Shown: piece after piece, positions 46,642 through 55,108 of the stretch
How positions within the stretch are numbered: position 1 is the stretch's first letter
How the letters are laid out: every line of letters starts with the position of its first letter
DNA from: Gymnodinialimonas sp. 202GB13-11
GTDB taxonomy: Bacteria > Pseudomonadota > Alphaproteobacteria > Rhodobacterales > Rhodobacteraceae
Length of the DNA: 64,000 bases
Direction: 5' to 3'
Assembly: GCF_040932485.1 (NCBI RefSeq)
Contig: NZ_JBFRBH010000001.1
Coordinates: 930,001-994,000 of the forward strand
The notes under the pieces: generated by a model
What the model was told of the DNA's origin: nothing
The model's input: only the letters and a program-made list of their open reading frames with translations
The model's database searches: none
Position numbers and translations under genes: made by a program

Positions 46642-47019
46642 ATGCTCGACTTCCTCAAACGCGCCGTTACCTGGTGGAATGGCCAGACACTCGGCACGCA
46701 GCTTTTCACCGCCCGCAATGGCGAGCGTGTGGGTGAGGATGCGCAGGGCAATATCTTCTACCGCAATGCCGATGACACCAAACGCTGGGTCATTTTCAAT
46801 GGTGAGGCCGAAGCTTCCCGCGTGGAAGCCGAATGGCATGGGTGGCTGCACCACACTTGGGATGAGCCGCCCACCGACACGCCACTTGTCCACAAGGAGT
46901 GGGAAAAGCCGCACTTGCCGAACCTGACCGGCTCCACCGCCGCTTATGCGCCCGCAGGCTCCATCCGCCGGGCCGAACCGGAAGAGCGCCGCGATTATGA
47001 GGCCTGGTCGCCGGAATAA
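46642..47019 (+). CDS. NADH:ubiquinone oxidoreductase accessory subunit, NDUFA12-like
   Basis: A 125-residue protein of the NDUFA12 (B17.2) family, an accessory subunit of complex I known from mitochondria and alphaproteobacteria. The landmarks are [44 protein letters not shown] split by the motif, [21 protein letters not shown] and the end [10 protein letters not shown]. It peripherally binds the membrane/matrix arm junction. ATG 46642 has GAGG upstream. It lies 70 bases before the mlaD-like gene, a conserved Rhodobacteraceae order. Confidence 0.92.
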   Translation: MLDFLKRAVTWWNGQTLGTQLFTARNGERVGEDAQGNIFYRNADDTKRWVIFNGEAEASRVEAEWHGWLHHTWDEPPTDTPLVHKEWEKPHLPNLTGSTAAYAPAGSIRRAEPEERRDYEAWSPE

Positions 47020-47088
47020 AGGTGCCGGGGAAAGGGTGCGGGAAACCTCCCCCTTGGCCTTGCCCTCCGCGACGGCTATCCCCGTTCC

Positions 47089-47544
47089 ATGGCTGACACA
47101 GACTATTCCATAACCGAGATCGCAACCGGCGGCGCCGTTTTGGCCGCAGCAGTTGGGTTTTTCCTTTACGCGAGCGGTTCAGGCGGCGCTGCCAGCGGGT
47201 CTTCGTATGATCTTCAGGCGCATTTCCGCTCCGCCGAAGGGATCGGTATTGGCACCGAAGTGCGCTTGGGTGGTGTGCAGATCGGCACCGTGACGGACAT
47301 GGAGCTGAATCCCGACACGTTTCTGGCAGAGACCACCATCAGTGTAACGGACAGCATTGTCCTGCCCGATGACAGCGCAATCGCCATCGCGTCTGAGGGG
47401 CTGTTGGGCGGATCCTTCGTTGAGGTGATCCCCGGCGGATCCCCCTTCAACATGGAGGAGGGGGGCGAGTTCATCGATACGCAATCCTCCGTCAGCCTCA
47501 TCACGCTTCTGCTGCGGTTCTTTGGTGGAAGTGGAGACAGCTGA
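47089..47544 (+). CDS. mlaD: MlaD-family lipid transport protein
   Basis: A 151-residue protein with one N-terminal membrane helix (GGAVLAAAVGFFLYAS) and an MCE domain (about 40-120), YDLQAHFRSAEGIGIGTEVRLGGVQIGTV. MlaD binds phospholipid in the inner-membrane MlaFEDB complex, which keeps outer-membrane lipid asymmetry. The MlaE, MlaF and MlaB partners are not in this window. The last base of its stop overlaps the next start (TGATG). Confidence 0.92.
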   Translation: MADTDYSITEIATGGAVLAAAVGFFLYASGSGGAASGSSYDLQAHFRSAEGIGIGTEVRLGGVQIGTVTDMELNPDTFLAETTISVTDSIVLPDDSAIAIASEGLLGGSFVEVIPGGSPFNMEEGGEFIDTQSSVSLITLLLRFFGGSGDS

Positions 47545-48116
47545 TGCTGCGTGCCGGTTTGCTTTCAGTGTGCCTTCTCTCCCTCGCCGCGCCCATTGGC
47601 GCGCAGCAATTCGATAATTTCGACGGCGACAACACGTTCGAGGATTTCCAACTGGATACTGGTGACGGAGAAGGCACGGGCCTGACGCTGTCCGAGGATG
47701 GCGGCCTTGTCCCTGACGGAGGCGGAGGCGATATCCAGCTCAATCTAGGCGATGGTGGCTCCCAAGGCACCTTTGAGAGCTTTCCCGGCGTTTCTGGCCC
47801 GGTCACGTCTGTCAGCCAGCCAGCAACGGAGCAGGGCACCATCGTAACCCTGCGCGCGCTCGACAAGATGCTGGGGCAGCCCACAGATGTGGAGCTGTCC
47901 ATGGGCCAGACGGTTGTGTTTGGCCGCATCGCGATCCGGGCGGTCGAATGTCGCTATCCGGCCGGTGATCCGGGCGGTGATGCGTTTGCACATCTTGAAG
48001 TGCTTGATCTGGAGGGGAATTCCCTGTTCGACGGCTGGATGATCGCCTCCAGCCCTGCGCTCAATGCGTTGGAACATTCGCGATACGACGTATGGGTTTT
48101 GCGCTGCACCGCGTGA
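47544..48116 (+). CDS. DUF2155 domain protein, exported
   Basis: A 190-residue protein with a signal peptide (LLSLAAPIGAQQ), an acidic Gly/Asp-rich segment (about 22-80), then the DUF2155 domain. That domain has TIVTLRALDKMLGQPTDVEL, VFGRIAIRAVECRYPAGDP and the C-terminal FDGWMIASSPALNALEHSRYDVWVLRC split by the motif. Members are known only from alphaproteobacteria and have no assigned function. The gene starts on the last base of the mlaD stop. Two cysteines (AVECRYP and VLRC) may form a disulfide in the periplasm. The linkage to mlaD hints at an envelope role; this is inference. Confidence 0.88.
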   Translation: MLRAGLLSVCLLSLAAPIGAQQFDNFDGDNTFEDFQLDTGDGEGTGLTLSEDGGLVPDGGGGDIQLNLGDGGSQGTFESFPGVSGPVTSVSQPATEQGTIVTLRALDKMLGQPTDVELSMGQTVVFGRIAIRAVECRYPAGDPGGDAFAHLEVLDLEGNSLFDGWMIASSPALNALEHSRYDVWVLRCTA

Positions 48117-48120
48117 GGCG

Positions 48121-48795
48121 TCAAAGCTGCAGCGGCGCGTCCTCCGGCAATGCATGAAAATCTGCTGGCAGCAGCAATGCACGGCTGAGTTCCGCGCGAT
48201 AGTCTGTCCGCGGCAACTCCACAGCCCCAAGTGACATCAGATGATCTGTCACGAATTGCGTGTCGAACAGCGTAAAGCCCCCCGCGCGCAATCGGTGGAT
48301 CAGATGGCCGAGGGCCAGTTTTGACGCATCCGTACGCCGCGAGAACATGCTTTCCCCGAAGAAGGCTGAACCCAACACCACGCCGAACACCCCACCGGCA
48401 AGGCCCTGTTCATCCCAGATCTCTACGGAATGGGCGAGGCCCTGGGCGTGCAGAACCTGATAGCAGGCCATCAGATCATGGTTAATCCAGGTCGGGTCGC
48501 GATCTGCGCACCCGTCGACAACGCCCGAAAAATCCCGATTGATATGAACCTTGTAGCCGCCGCGTTTGATGCGTTTGCGCAGCGATCGGGAGATGTGGAA
48601 GGCATCAAGCGGAAAGACACCGCGGCGCTGTGGATCGACCCAAAAGACATTTGGGTCGTCATTGCCCTCAGACATAGGGAAGATACCGGCGGCGTAGGCG
48701 CGCACCATCAACTCCGGCGTCAGGAGCGGTCGATCCTCTGGGTACATGTCATGCGCCATACACAACAAGTAGGCGTCATTTGTTAAAAGGCCCAT
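48121..48795 (-). CDS. aat: Leucyl/phenylalanyl-tRNA--protein transferase
   Basis: Adds leucine or phenylalanine to the N-terminus of proteins beginning with Arg or Lys, marking them for ClpAP degradation. It has the family landmarks LTPELMVRAYAAGIFPMSEG, VFWVDPQRRGVFPLDAFHISRSL and YKVHINRDFSGVVDGCADRD, plus SVEIWDEQGLAGGVFGVVLGSAFFGESMFS and FDTQFVTDHLMSLGAVEL. The start is uncertain: ATG 48795 gives 224 residues, while 48759 or 48747 would fit the family length better. Its end is 4 bases from the convergent DUF2155 gene. accC and accB lie further upstream on the same strand, as in relatives. Confidence 0.94.
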   Translation of the reverse strand: MGLLTNDAYLLCMAHDMYPEDRPLLTPELMVRAYAAGIFPMSEGNDDPNVFWVDPQRRGVFPLDAFHISRSLRKRIKRGGYKVHINRDFSGVVDGCADRDPTWINHDLMACYQVLHAQGLAHSVEIWDEQGLAGGVFGVVLGSAFFGESMFSRRTDASKLALGHLIHRLRAGGFTLFDTQFVTDHLMSLGAVELPRTDYRAELSRALLLPADFHALPEDAPLQL

Positions 48796-49026
48796 AAAAT
48801 TGTGCCTGAACGCGTTCGAGAGCGGTCTTTGCGACGCGTTTACCGGCCCTTAACGGGTATATGGTTGTATTGGGCTCATGGAATTACCAGCGCCTGTCTA
48901 GATTCGTCGGCAGGATTTAGATTGAGGTCTCGACGGCCGCTTCGATCTGACCCGTGGGTCGATGTCCGTCTGCTCCTCAATCACATAGCAAGGCGTTCAC
49001 GTGCTTGAACGCTGTCTGCTGCATCA

Positions 49027-49065
49027 GAAACGGCGTTGCGGGTTCTCACCCCGCAGCGCCGTTTC
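49027..49065. terminator. Long hairpin beyond accC
   Basis: GAAACGGCG (49027-49035) pairs with CGCCGTTTC (49057-49065), and inside it TGCGGG (49037-49042) pairs with CCCGCA (49050-49055). It is 10 bases past the accC stop on the minus strand. There is no T-run after it, so the role as terminator is likely but not certain. Confidence 0.55.
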
Positions 49066-49075
49066 GCTTAGCAGC

Positions 49076-50422
49076 TCAGTTCAAATTCTCTTCCAACCAA
49101 CCTTCCAGCCAGTGAATTGTGTAATCACCGGTCTGCACTGCATCGGTCTGCAAAAGCTCATGGAACAGCGGCACGGTTGTGTCGATACCATCCACAATCA
49201 ACTCACCCAGCGCGCGGTTCAGCCGCGCTAGCGCCTCGGGCCGATCGCGGCCGTGGACGATCAGCTTCGCAATCAGTGAGTCGTAGTAGGGCGGGATGCG
49301 GTACCCATCATAAAGCGCTGAATCCATCCGCACACCAAGGCCACCCGGCGCATGATATTGCGTGATGGTGCCGGGGCAGGGCGCGAAATTCGGCAGTTTC
49401 TCGGCGTTGATGCGAACCTCAATGGCGTGACCCTGAACCTGCAAGTCTTCCTGCTTGAAAGACATCGGCTCACCCGCGGCCACACGGATCTGCTCGCGCA
49501 CGAGGTCCACGCCCATGATCGCCTCGGTCACGGGGTGTTCCACCTGAAGGCGGGTGTTCATCTCGATGAAGTAGAACTCGCCATCCTCATAGAGGAACTC
49601 GATCGTACCTGCGCCTTCATAGCCCAGATCAGCCACGGCCTTGGCGCAAGTCTCGCCGATACGAGCGCGCGTCTCCGGGTCGATGGCGGGGCCGGGCGCC
49701 TCTTCAAACACCTTCTGGTGGCGGCGCTGGAGCGAGCAATCGCGTTCGGCCAGATGCACGGCACTGCCTTTGCCATCACCGAAAATCTGCACTTCGATAT
49801 GGCGGGGACGGCCAAGGTACTTCTCGATATAGACTTCATCATTGCCGAAGGCGGATTTGGCCTCGGACCGGGCGGAGCGGAAGGCGATTTCCATCTCATC
49901 GCGGGTCTTGGCCAATTTCATGCCGCGCCCACCACCGCCTGCGGTGGCTTTCACGATCACCGGGTAGCCGGCTTCATCGCCGACCTTGTAGGCCGCCTCA
50001 AGGTCCGGCACGCCGCCGTCGGAGCCGGGCACGCATGGCACGCCCAGTTTGATCATCGTGTCCTTGGCGGTGATCTTGTCGCCCATCATGCGGATATGCG
50101 CGGCAGACGGGCCGATGAACTTGATGCCGTGGTCTTCAACCGCCTGCACGAAGGCTGCATTTTCGGACAAGAAGCCATAGCCCGGGTGGATCGCCTCCGC
50201 GCCTGAGATTTCGCAGGCCGACAGGATCGCGGACATGGAAAGATAGCTGTCGGTCCCGGGGGCGGGGCCAATGCAGACCGACTCGTCTGCCATGCGCACA
50301 TGCATCGCGTCGGCGTCAGCGGTGGAATGCACGGCGACCGTTTCAATACCCATCTCGCGCGCGGCGCGGATGACACGAAGCGCAATCTCGCCCCGGTTGG
50401 CGATCAGGATCTTGCGGAACAT
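49076..50422 (-). CDS. accC: Acetyl-CoA carboxylase, biotin carboxylase subunit
   Basis: Carboxylates biotin on AccB with ATP and bicarbonate, the first half of malonyl-CoA synthesis. The product is 448 residues. The N-terminal signature [18 protein letters not shown] is followed by the ATP-grasp motif [18 protein letters not shown] near 160. Further landmarks are [20 protein letters not shown], the biotin site [24 protein letters not shown] split by the motif, and [22 protein letters not shown] lies before the ATG. accB is 18 bases upstream in the same transcript. Confidence 0.98.
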   Translation of the reverse strand: MFRKILIANRGEIALRVIRAAREMGIETVAVHSTADADAMHVRMADESVCIGPAPGTDSYLSMSAILSACEISGAEAIHPGYGFLSENAAFVQAVEDHGIKFIGPSAAHIRMMGDKITAKDTMIKLGVPCVPGSDGGVPDLEAAYKVGDEAGYPVIVKATAGGGGRGMKLAKTRDEMEIAFRSARSEAKSAFGNDEVYIEKYLGRPRHIEVQIFGDGKGSAVHLAERDCSLQRRHQKVFEEAPGPAIDPETRARIGETCAKAVADLGYEGAGTIEFLYEDGEFYFIEMNTRLQVEHPVTEAIMGVDLVREQIRVAAGEPMSFKQEDLQVQGHAIEVRINAEKLPNFAPCPGTITQYHAPGGLGVRMDSALYDGYRIPPYYDSLIAKLIVHGRDRPEALARLNRALGELIVDGIDTTVPLFHELLQTDAVQTGDYTIHWLEGWLEENLN

Positions 50423-50440
50423 GGGGTGCCCCTTTCCGGT

Positions 50441-50941
50441 TTATTCGATGATCATCAGGGGCGCGCCGTATTCGACCGGGGCACCATCTTCGACCAGAAT
50501 GCGTTTGACCGTTCCGCCGCGCGGTGCGGGGATCTGGTTCATCGTCTTCATCGCCTCGACGATCAGAAGAGTTTGCCCCTCGGATACCTTGTCGCCGACG
50601 CTGACAAAGGCGGGGGAGCCGGGCTCAGCCTGTAGATATACTGTACCCACCATCGGCGACGTCACGGCGCCGGGGGCCTGAGCGGGATCTTCTGCCGCCT
50701 CTGCCGGGGCGGCGGCGGCTGCGGCGGGTGCAGCGGCGGCGGCAGGTGCGGCGGCCATGGGGGCTGCGGCGACCGTTGCGGCCACGGGTGCTGCCATCAT
50801 CTGGCGGGCGACGCGGACGTTCAGCCAATCGGATTCGGCGTATTCACGTTTCACATGCAGTTCTGTGAGGTCATTTTCCCGCAGAAGCTCTGCCAACGCC
50901 TTGATAAAGGCCACATCTTCGTCGCGTGTTTTCTCAGCCAT
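50441..50941 (-). CDS. accB: Acetyl-CoA carboxylase, biotin carboxyl carrier protein
   Basis: Carries biotin between the two acetyl-CoA carboxylase half reactions. The product is 166 residues: an N-terminal region ([19 protein letters not shown]), an Ala/Pro-rich linker (about 50-90), and the biotinyl domain, with [21 protein letters not shown]. The biotinylated lysine is in [13 protein letters not shown] near 130. accC follows. The 279-base gap to preT on the other strand would hold divergent promoters. Confidence 0.97.
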   Translation of the reverse strand: MAEKTRDEDVAFIKALAELLRENDLTELHVKREYAESDWLNVRVARQMMAAPVAATVAAAPMAAAPAAAAAPAAAAAAPAEAAEDPAQAPGAVTSPMVGTVYLQAEPGSPAFVSVGDKVSEGQTLLIVEAMKTMNQIPAPRGGTVKRILVEDGAPVEYGAPLMIIE

Positions 50942-51142
50942 GTTGCTCCTCGCCGTTGCCCTGCTGCCCGTCTCCGGGTCTCTTGGTCCATCGCGCTATA
51001 GCGCAGGGTTGACGCGGGGAAAAGCCGCCGCGTTCGGGAAGATGTGGGAGCAGGGCGCGGCGATTGCACGGGCAAAGTGCACAAAAACAGGGCGGCGGGC
51101 CGTTTCACGTGCAAAAAATCTGCCTCTCGCAGCATTTGATTT

Positions 51143-51158
51143 TTTACCATTTGATAAA
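51143..51158. promoter_or_regulatory. Degenerate RutR-like operator upstream of preT
   Basis: TTTACCATTTGATAAA matches the RutR consensus TTGACCA-NN-TGGTCAA at 11 of its 14 specified positions. It is an imperfect palindrome 63 bases before the preT start, and it lies in an A/T-rich pocket. CATTTGAT occurs twice 15 bases apart in this pocket (51134 and 51149). Support is moderate and depends on the nearby perfect site at 55053. Confidence 0.45.
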
Positions 51159-51220
51159 TTTTCGAAGTCGTGCCAGCCTGATTTGCAACCAAGCCAGTCG
51201 ATCAGCGAGGGATATGCCGC

Positions 51221-52555
51221 ATGACGAACAGCCCGTTCACGCCTGGAATTGCATCGGCGCGTTTGCCGGATGAGGCTTTGGCCGAGAACTTTGCCGACTT
51301 GCACGCGCCACTGGACGGACACGAAGCGCTGGTCGCCGCCGACCGCTGCTACTTCTGCCACGACGCGCCGTGCATAACGGCTTGCCCCACTGACATCGAT
51401 ATCCCCCTGTTCATTCGCCAGATCGCCACAGGCACGCCCGAAGCGGCGGCGGAAACGATCTTTCACCAGAATATTCTGGGCGGCATGTGCGCCCGCGTTT
51501 GCCCGACCGAAACGCTGTGCGAAGAAGCCTGCGTGCGCGAGGCGGCAGAAGGCAAGCCGGTGGAGATCGGGCGGTTGCAGCGGTTTGCGACCGACACCGT
51601 GATGGCCAAAGGTGTGCATCCGTTCGAGCGCGCAGCTTCAACGGGCAACAAGGTGGCGGTGGTTGGTGCGGGGCCGGCGGGCCTCGCCTGCGCGCACCGC
51701 TTGGCGATGCATGGCCATGACGTGACGATCTTTGACGCTCGGCCCAAACCCGGCGGGCTGAATGAATACGGGATCGCCAGCTACAAAAGCACCGATGACT
51801 TCGCGCAAGCCGAGGTGGAGTGGCTGCTGAAAATCGGCGGCATCGAGATGAAATACGGCACCGCGTTGAATGGCGACGTGACGATGGGCGCTTTGCAAGA
51901 GACGTATGACGCTGTCTTCCTCGGCATGGGCCTTGGCGGGGTGAATGCACTGCGCGCCGAAGGCGAGGGCCGAGACGGCGTGCAGGATGCCGTGAAATTC
52001 ATCGCTGACCTGCGTCAGGCGGACGATCTTGGGACACTGCCGGTTGGCCGCAATGTCGTGGTGATCGGCGGGGGTATGACGGCGATTGATGCCGCTGTGC
52101 AATCGAAGCTGCTGGGGGCGGAGAACGTGACAGTGCTCTATCGGCGTGGGCGTGATGCGATGCCTGCCAGCGCTTACGAGCAAGACCTTGCAGCCTCCAA
52201 GGGCGTACGGTTCATCTTCAATGCGATGCCGCTGGAGGTGCTCGGGAACGGGGCCGCGACGGCCCTGCGCTGTGAATACACGAAGGTCGCGGGACGGTCT
52301 GTGCAAGGCACGGGCGAGACCTTCGACATCCCCGCCGATGAAGTGCTCAAGGCCATCGGGCAGACGCTAGAGGGCGCGCCGGAAGGCCTGAAGCTCGATG
52401 GCGGCAAGATCGCTGTGACCGGCGCGGGTCAAACCAGCGTCGAGGGCGTCTGGGCTGGGGGCGATTGCGCGTCTGGCGGCGAAGACCTGACCGTAACGGC
52501 GGTTGCCGAGGGCCGGGATGCGGCGGAAGACATTCATGCGAGGTTGAGCGGATGA
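51221..52555 (+). CDS. preT: NAD-dependent dihydropyrimidine dehydrogenase subunit PreT
   Basis: The electron-entry subunit of bacterial dihydropyrimidine dehydrogenase, which reduces uracil or thymine using NADH together with PreA. It has 444 residues. Cysteine clusters near 43-57 (CYFCHDAPCITACPT) and 91-107 (CARVCPTETLCEEAC) bind Fe-S clusters. Two Rossmann motifs follow, VAVVGAGPAGLACA near 147 (FAD) and VVVIGGGMTAIDAA near 280 (NAD). It ends in an ATGA overlap with a small exported-protein gene. GCGAGGG lies upstream of the ATG. Glutamate synthase small subunit is the closest alternative, but preA beside it settles the role. Confidence 0.93.
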   Translation: MTNSPFTPGIASARLPDEALAENFADLHAPLDGHEALVAADRCYFCHDAPCITACPTDIDIPLFIRQIATGTPEAAAETIFHQNILGGMCARVCPTETLCEEACVREAAEGKPVEIGRLQRFATDTVMAKGVHPFERAASTGNKVAVVGAGPAGLACAHRLAMHGHDVTIFDARPKPGGLNEYGIASYKSTDDFAQAEVEWLLKIGGIEMKYGTALNGDVTMGALQETYDAVFLGMGLGGVNALRAEGEGRDGVQDAVKFIADLRQADDLGTLPVGRNVVVIGGGMTAIDAAVQSKLLGAENVTVLYRRGRDAMPASAYEQDLAASKGVRFIFNAMPLEVLGNGAATALRCEYTKVAGRSVQGTGETFDIPADEVLKAIGQTLEGAPEGLKLDGGKIAVTGAGQTSVEGVWAGGDCASGGEDLTVTAVAEGRDAAEDIHARLSG

Positions 52556-52923
52556 AGCCAGCCCTCCTCGCATGTTCCATGCTGCTCGCAGCTGGCCCGG
52601 CTTGGGCGCAGGACGGCTGGTGGTGTGCAACGGATGGCGGGGAACGGCTGAGTTTTGATGCGGGAACCGTTTGGTTCAATGAACATACACACTGCACAGC
52701 GGACACTGCCGTCGAGCTGACCACAGCCAACGGCGATGCGTGGGATGGGCCCGTCTCGTGCGAGAATATCTACTTCGCGGGTCGTGATGAAGAAGGTGAA
52801 TTGATCGTGCAGCGCGTGCCGGTTGAGGACGTGACCTGGATCAGCCTGACCGGTGCCGCCGATGGCACGCTTTACCTGCGCACAGACCCAGATGGCGACG
52901 ACCACGCCTACCTCCCTTGTTGA
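52552..52923 (+). CDS. Small exported protein between preT and preA
   Basis: A 123-residue protein starting in an ATGA overlap with preT. The signal peptide LLACSMLLAAGPAWAQ gives export to the periplasm. The mature part has WWCATDGGERLSF, NEHTHCTADTAVEL, VSCENIYFAGRDEEGEL and ends in AYLPC: four cysteines that may form two disulfides. I recognise no family. It lies exactly between the two subunits of one cytoplasmic enzyme, which is odd for an exported protein. A role in pyrimidine use is only an inference. Confidence 0.7.
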   Translation: MKPALLACSMLLAAGPAWAQDGWWCATDGGERLSFDAGTVWFNEHTHCTADTAVELTTANGDAWDGPVSCENIYFAGRDEEGELIVQRVPVEDVTWISLTGAADGTLYLRTDPDGDDHAYLPC

Positions 52924-52948
52924 GATTTTTCCGAAAGGAGCCCTGACC

Positions 52949-54253
52949 ATGGCTGACCTGACCTCAAACTTCCTCGGTATCTCCTCCCCCAATCCGTTCT
53001 GGCTGGCATCGGCGCCGCCGACGGACAAGGAATACAATGTCCGCCGCGCATTTGAAGCCGGGTGGGGTGGCGTTGTTTGGAAGACGCTTGGCGCCGAGGG
53101 CTTGCCGGTCGTGAACGTCAACGGACCCCGTTACGGTGCGATTTACGGGGCCGATCGGCGGCTGTTGGGCCTCAACAACATTGAACTCATCACCGACCGC
53201 GACCTCTATACGAATCTTGAAGAGATCAAGCGCGTCAAAGCAGATTACCCGGACCGCGCGATGATCGTGTCAATCATGGTGCCGTGTGAGGAGGAGGCGT
53301 GGAAAGCCATCCTGCCGCTGGTGGAAGATACCGGCGCGGATGGGATCGAGCTGAACTTCGGCTGCCCGCACGGGATGAGCGAGCGCGGCATGGGCGCGGC
53401 GGTGGGGCAGGTGCCCGAATACATCGAAATGGTCACGCGCTGGTGCAAGCAATATTACTCCAAGCCCGTGATCGTGAAGCTGACGCCGAACATCACCGAC
53501 ATTCGCAAGCCAGCTGAGGCCGCGAAGCGCGGTGGGGCCGATGCGGTTAGCTTGATCAACACAATCAACTCGATCACCTCCGTAAACCTCGACACGATGT
53601 CGCCTGAGCCTTCGATTGACGGCAAGGGCAGCCACGGCGGCTATTGTGGCCCGGCGGTGAAGCCGATTGCGATGTCGATGGTGTCGGAAATCGCCCGTAA
53701 TGGGGAGACGCACGGCCTGCCAATATCGGGCATTGGCGGTGTTACCACTTGGCGCGATGCGGCGGAATTCATGGCGCTTGGCGCGGGCAATGTGCAGGTC
53801 TGCACGGCGGCAATGACCTACGGCTTCAAGATCGTATCGGAGATGATTTCCGGCCTGTCGCAGTATCTCGATGAGAAGGGCATGAGCCTCGATGATCTCA
53901 TCGGCAAAGCCGTGCCGAACGTGACCGACTGGCAATACCTGAACCTGAATTACGTGACCAAGGCGCGGATCTCTCAGGACGATTGCATCAAGTGCGGGCG
54001 CTGCTACGCGGCCTGCGAAGACACCTCGCATCAGGCGATTTCCATGAGCGAAGACCGCGTGTTCGAGGTGATCGACGCCGAATGCGTGGCTTGCAACCTG
54101 TGTGTGAACGTCTGCCCGGTGGAAGGCTGCATCACGATGGAGGAGCTTGCGGCGGGTGCTGTGGATGAACGCACGGGTAATGTGATTTCGCCCGATTATG
54201 CAAACTGGACGACGCACCCAAACAACCCAGGCGCGGTGAAGGCCGCGGAGTGA
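52949..54253 (+). CDS. preA: NAD-dependent dihydropyrimidine dehydrogenase subunit PreA
   Basis: The catalytic subunit of dihydropyrimidine dehydrogenase, which reduces uracil and thymine on FMN. The product is 434 residues from ATG 52949 behind AAAGGAG. An FMN TIM barrel (about 1-330) has SPNPFWLASAPPTDKEYNV, ELNFGCPHGMSERGMGAAVG and KLTPNITDIRKPAEAAKRGGAD. GIGGVTTWRDAAEFMALGAGN lies near 265. A C-terminal ferredoxin domain has two 4Fe-4S motifs: CIKCGRCYAAC near 346 and CVACNLCVNVCP near 380. The assignment is strong because PreT is next to it and downstream genes complete the pathway. Confidence 0.94.
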   Translation: MADLTSNFLGISSPNPFWLASAPPTDKEYNVRRAFEAGWGGVVWKTLGAEGLPVVNVNGPRYGAIYGADRRLLGLNNIELITDRDLYTNLEEIKRVKADYPDRAMIVSIMVPCEEEAWKAILPLVEDTGADGIELNFGCPHGMSERGMGAAVGQVPEYIEMVTRWCKQYYSKPVIVKLTPNITDIRKPAEAAKRGGADAVSLINTINSITSVNLDTMSPEPSIDGKGSHGGYCGPAVKPIAMSMVSEIARNGETHGLPISGIGGVTTWRDAAEFMALGAGNVQVCTAAMTYGFKIVSEMISGLSQYLDEKGMSLDDLIGKAVPNVTDWQYLNLNYVTKARISQDDCIKCGRCYAACEDTSHQAISMSEDRVFEVIDAECVACNLCVNVCPVEGCITMEELAAGAVDERTGNVISPDYANWTTHPNNPGAVKAAE

Positions 54254-54285
54254 GCGTTGTTGGAATATAGTTTCTGTTCAGTTGC

Positions 54286-54897
54286 TTAGGGCGCGAGTAG
54301 CCGCGTGAAGAGCGTGTCGAGAAAGACCTCAGCCTCTGCAATCGGATCGCGGCCTTCACCCAGAACAGCTCGGACCTGAACGTCGAAATCGGCGTAGTGC
54401 TGTGTGAGCGACCAGATCGAGAAGATCAGGTGATGCGGGTCGATATCCGCGAGCTTTCCCGCCGCCGTCCAGCGCCGGAGGACCACGGCCTTCTCATCCA
54501 CAAGTGCCTTCAGATCGGTTGCCAGCCCATCCTTCATGCGGGGCGCGCCTTGCACGATTTCCTGCGCAAAAAGCCTTGATTCTCTGGGGAAATCCCGGCT
54601 CATCTGGAGCTTGCGACGAACATAGGCGCGCAATTCCTGCTGCGGGTCGCCGTCTTCGTTCAGCTCCCGCAACGGGTCGAGCCAAGTGTCCACCAGCCCT
54701 TCCAGAAGGGTGACGTGGATTTCGTCCTTTGAAGCGAAATAGTAGAGCAGATTGGGCTTAGACAGCCCGGCCTCCTGCGCAATCTCATCAAGCGTCGCGC
54801 CACGAAATCCGTGTTTGGAGAAGACCTCCAAAGCGGCTTCCAGCACGCGGGCGCGGTTTTTCTCTTGAATGCGGGTGCGGGGTTTTGGTTCGCTCAT
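54286..54897 (-). CDS. rutR: TetR-family regulator of pyrimidine use (RutR type)
   Basis: A 203-residue repressor. The N-terminal helix-turn-helix shows VLEAALEVFSKHGFRGATLDEIAQEAGLSKPNLLYYFASKDEI (in pieces). The C-terminal domain has the RutR landmarks LKALVDEKAVVLRRW, IDPHHLIFSIWSLTQHYADFDVQV, which match E. coli RutR in order. RutR binds uracil or thymine and releases its operator. ATG 54897 is preferred; 54909 is an alternative. The gene is divergent from the aminotransferase gene and convergent with preA. A perfect RutR-consensus site lies in the intergenic region. Confidence 0.9.
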   Translation of the reverse strand: MSEPKPRTRIQEKNRARVLEAALEVFSKHGFRGATLDEIAQEAGLSKPNLLYYFASKDEIHVTLLEGLVDTWLDPLRELNEDGDPQQELRAYVRRKLQMSRDFPRESRLFAQEIVQGAPRMKDGLATDLKALVDEKAVVLRRWTAAGKLADIDPHHLIFSIWSLTQHYADFDVQVRAVLGEGRDPIAEAEVFLDTLFTRLLAP

Positions 54898-54935
54898 CTG
54901 GCCATTCATTTCGTGCCCAATGTGTGGGCCAAATC

Positions 54936-55004
54936 CTCCCATCTGGGAGCATCTCCTCCCAAACGGGAGCAATTTCAGGCCGAGATGCTTCCATATAGGA
55001 GCAT
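54936..55004. promoter_or_regulatory. Array of three dyads between rutR and the aminotransferase gene
   Basis: CTCCC-ATCT-GGGAG at 54936-54949, CTCCC-AAAC-GGGAG at 54956-54969 and CTTCC-ATAT-AGGAG at 54988-55001 are of one type, with shared flanks (GGAGCA on the right; the third is ATGCTTCC...GGAGCAT). Centres are 20 and 32 bp apart, about two and three helical turns, so bound dimers would face the same side. They are 39-107 bases upstream of the rutR start. They do not match the RutR consensus, so a second regulator is likely. Confidence 0.6.
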
Positions 55005-55020
55005 GTGCCAATCGTTTTCG

Positions 55021-55048
55021 TTGACTGGCCCTTGGCTTTTGCTAGCGT
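55021..55048 (+). promoter_or_regulatory. Promoter-like sequence before the pyd operon
   Basis: TTGACT at 55021-55026 and TAGCGT at 55043-55048, spaced by 16 bases, look like a sigma-70 promoter. The RutR operator begins 5 bases downstream, which would place it over the start of transcription. The -10 box is a weak match. Confidence 0.45.
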
Positions 55049-55052
55049 GGTC

Positions 55053-55068
55053 TTGACCATTTGGTCAA
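55053..55068. promoter_or_regulatory. Perfect RutR operator
   Basis: TTGACCATTTGGTCAA is an exact match to the E. coli RutR consensus TTGACCA-NN-TGGTCAA and a perfect palindrome around TT. It lies 41 bases before the aminotransferase start at 55109 and 156 bases before the divergent rutR start. Confidence 0.88.
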
Positions 55069-55108
55069 AAAGAAAATGTGATCCACGATGATCGCGGGGG
55101 AGACCGCC

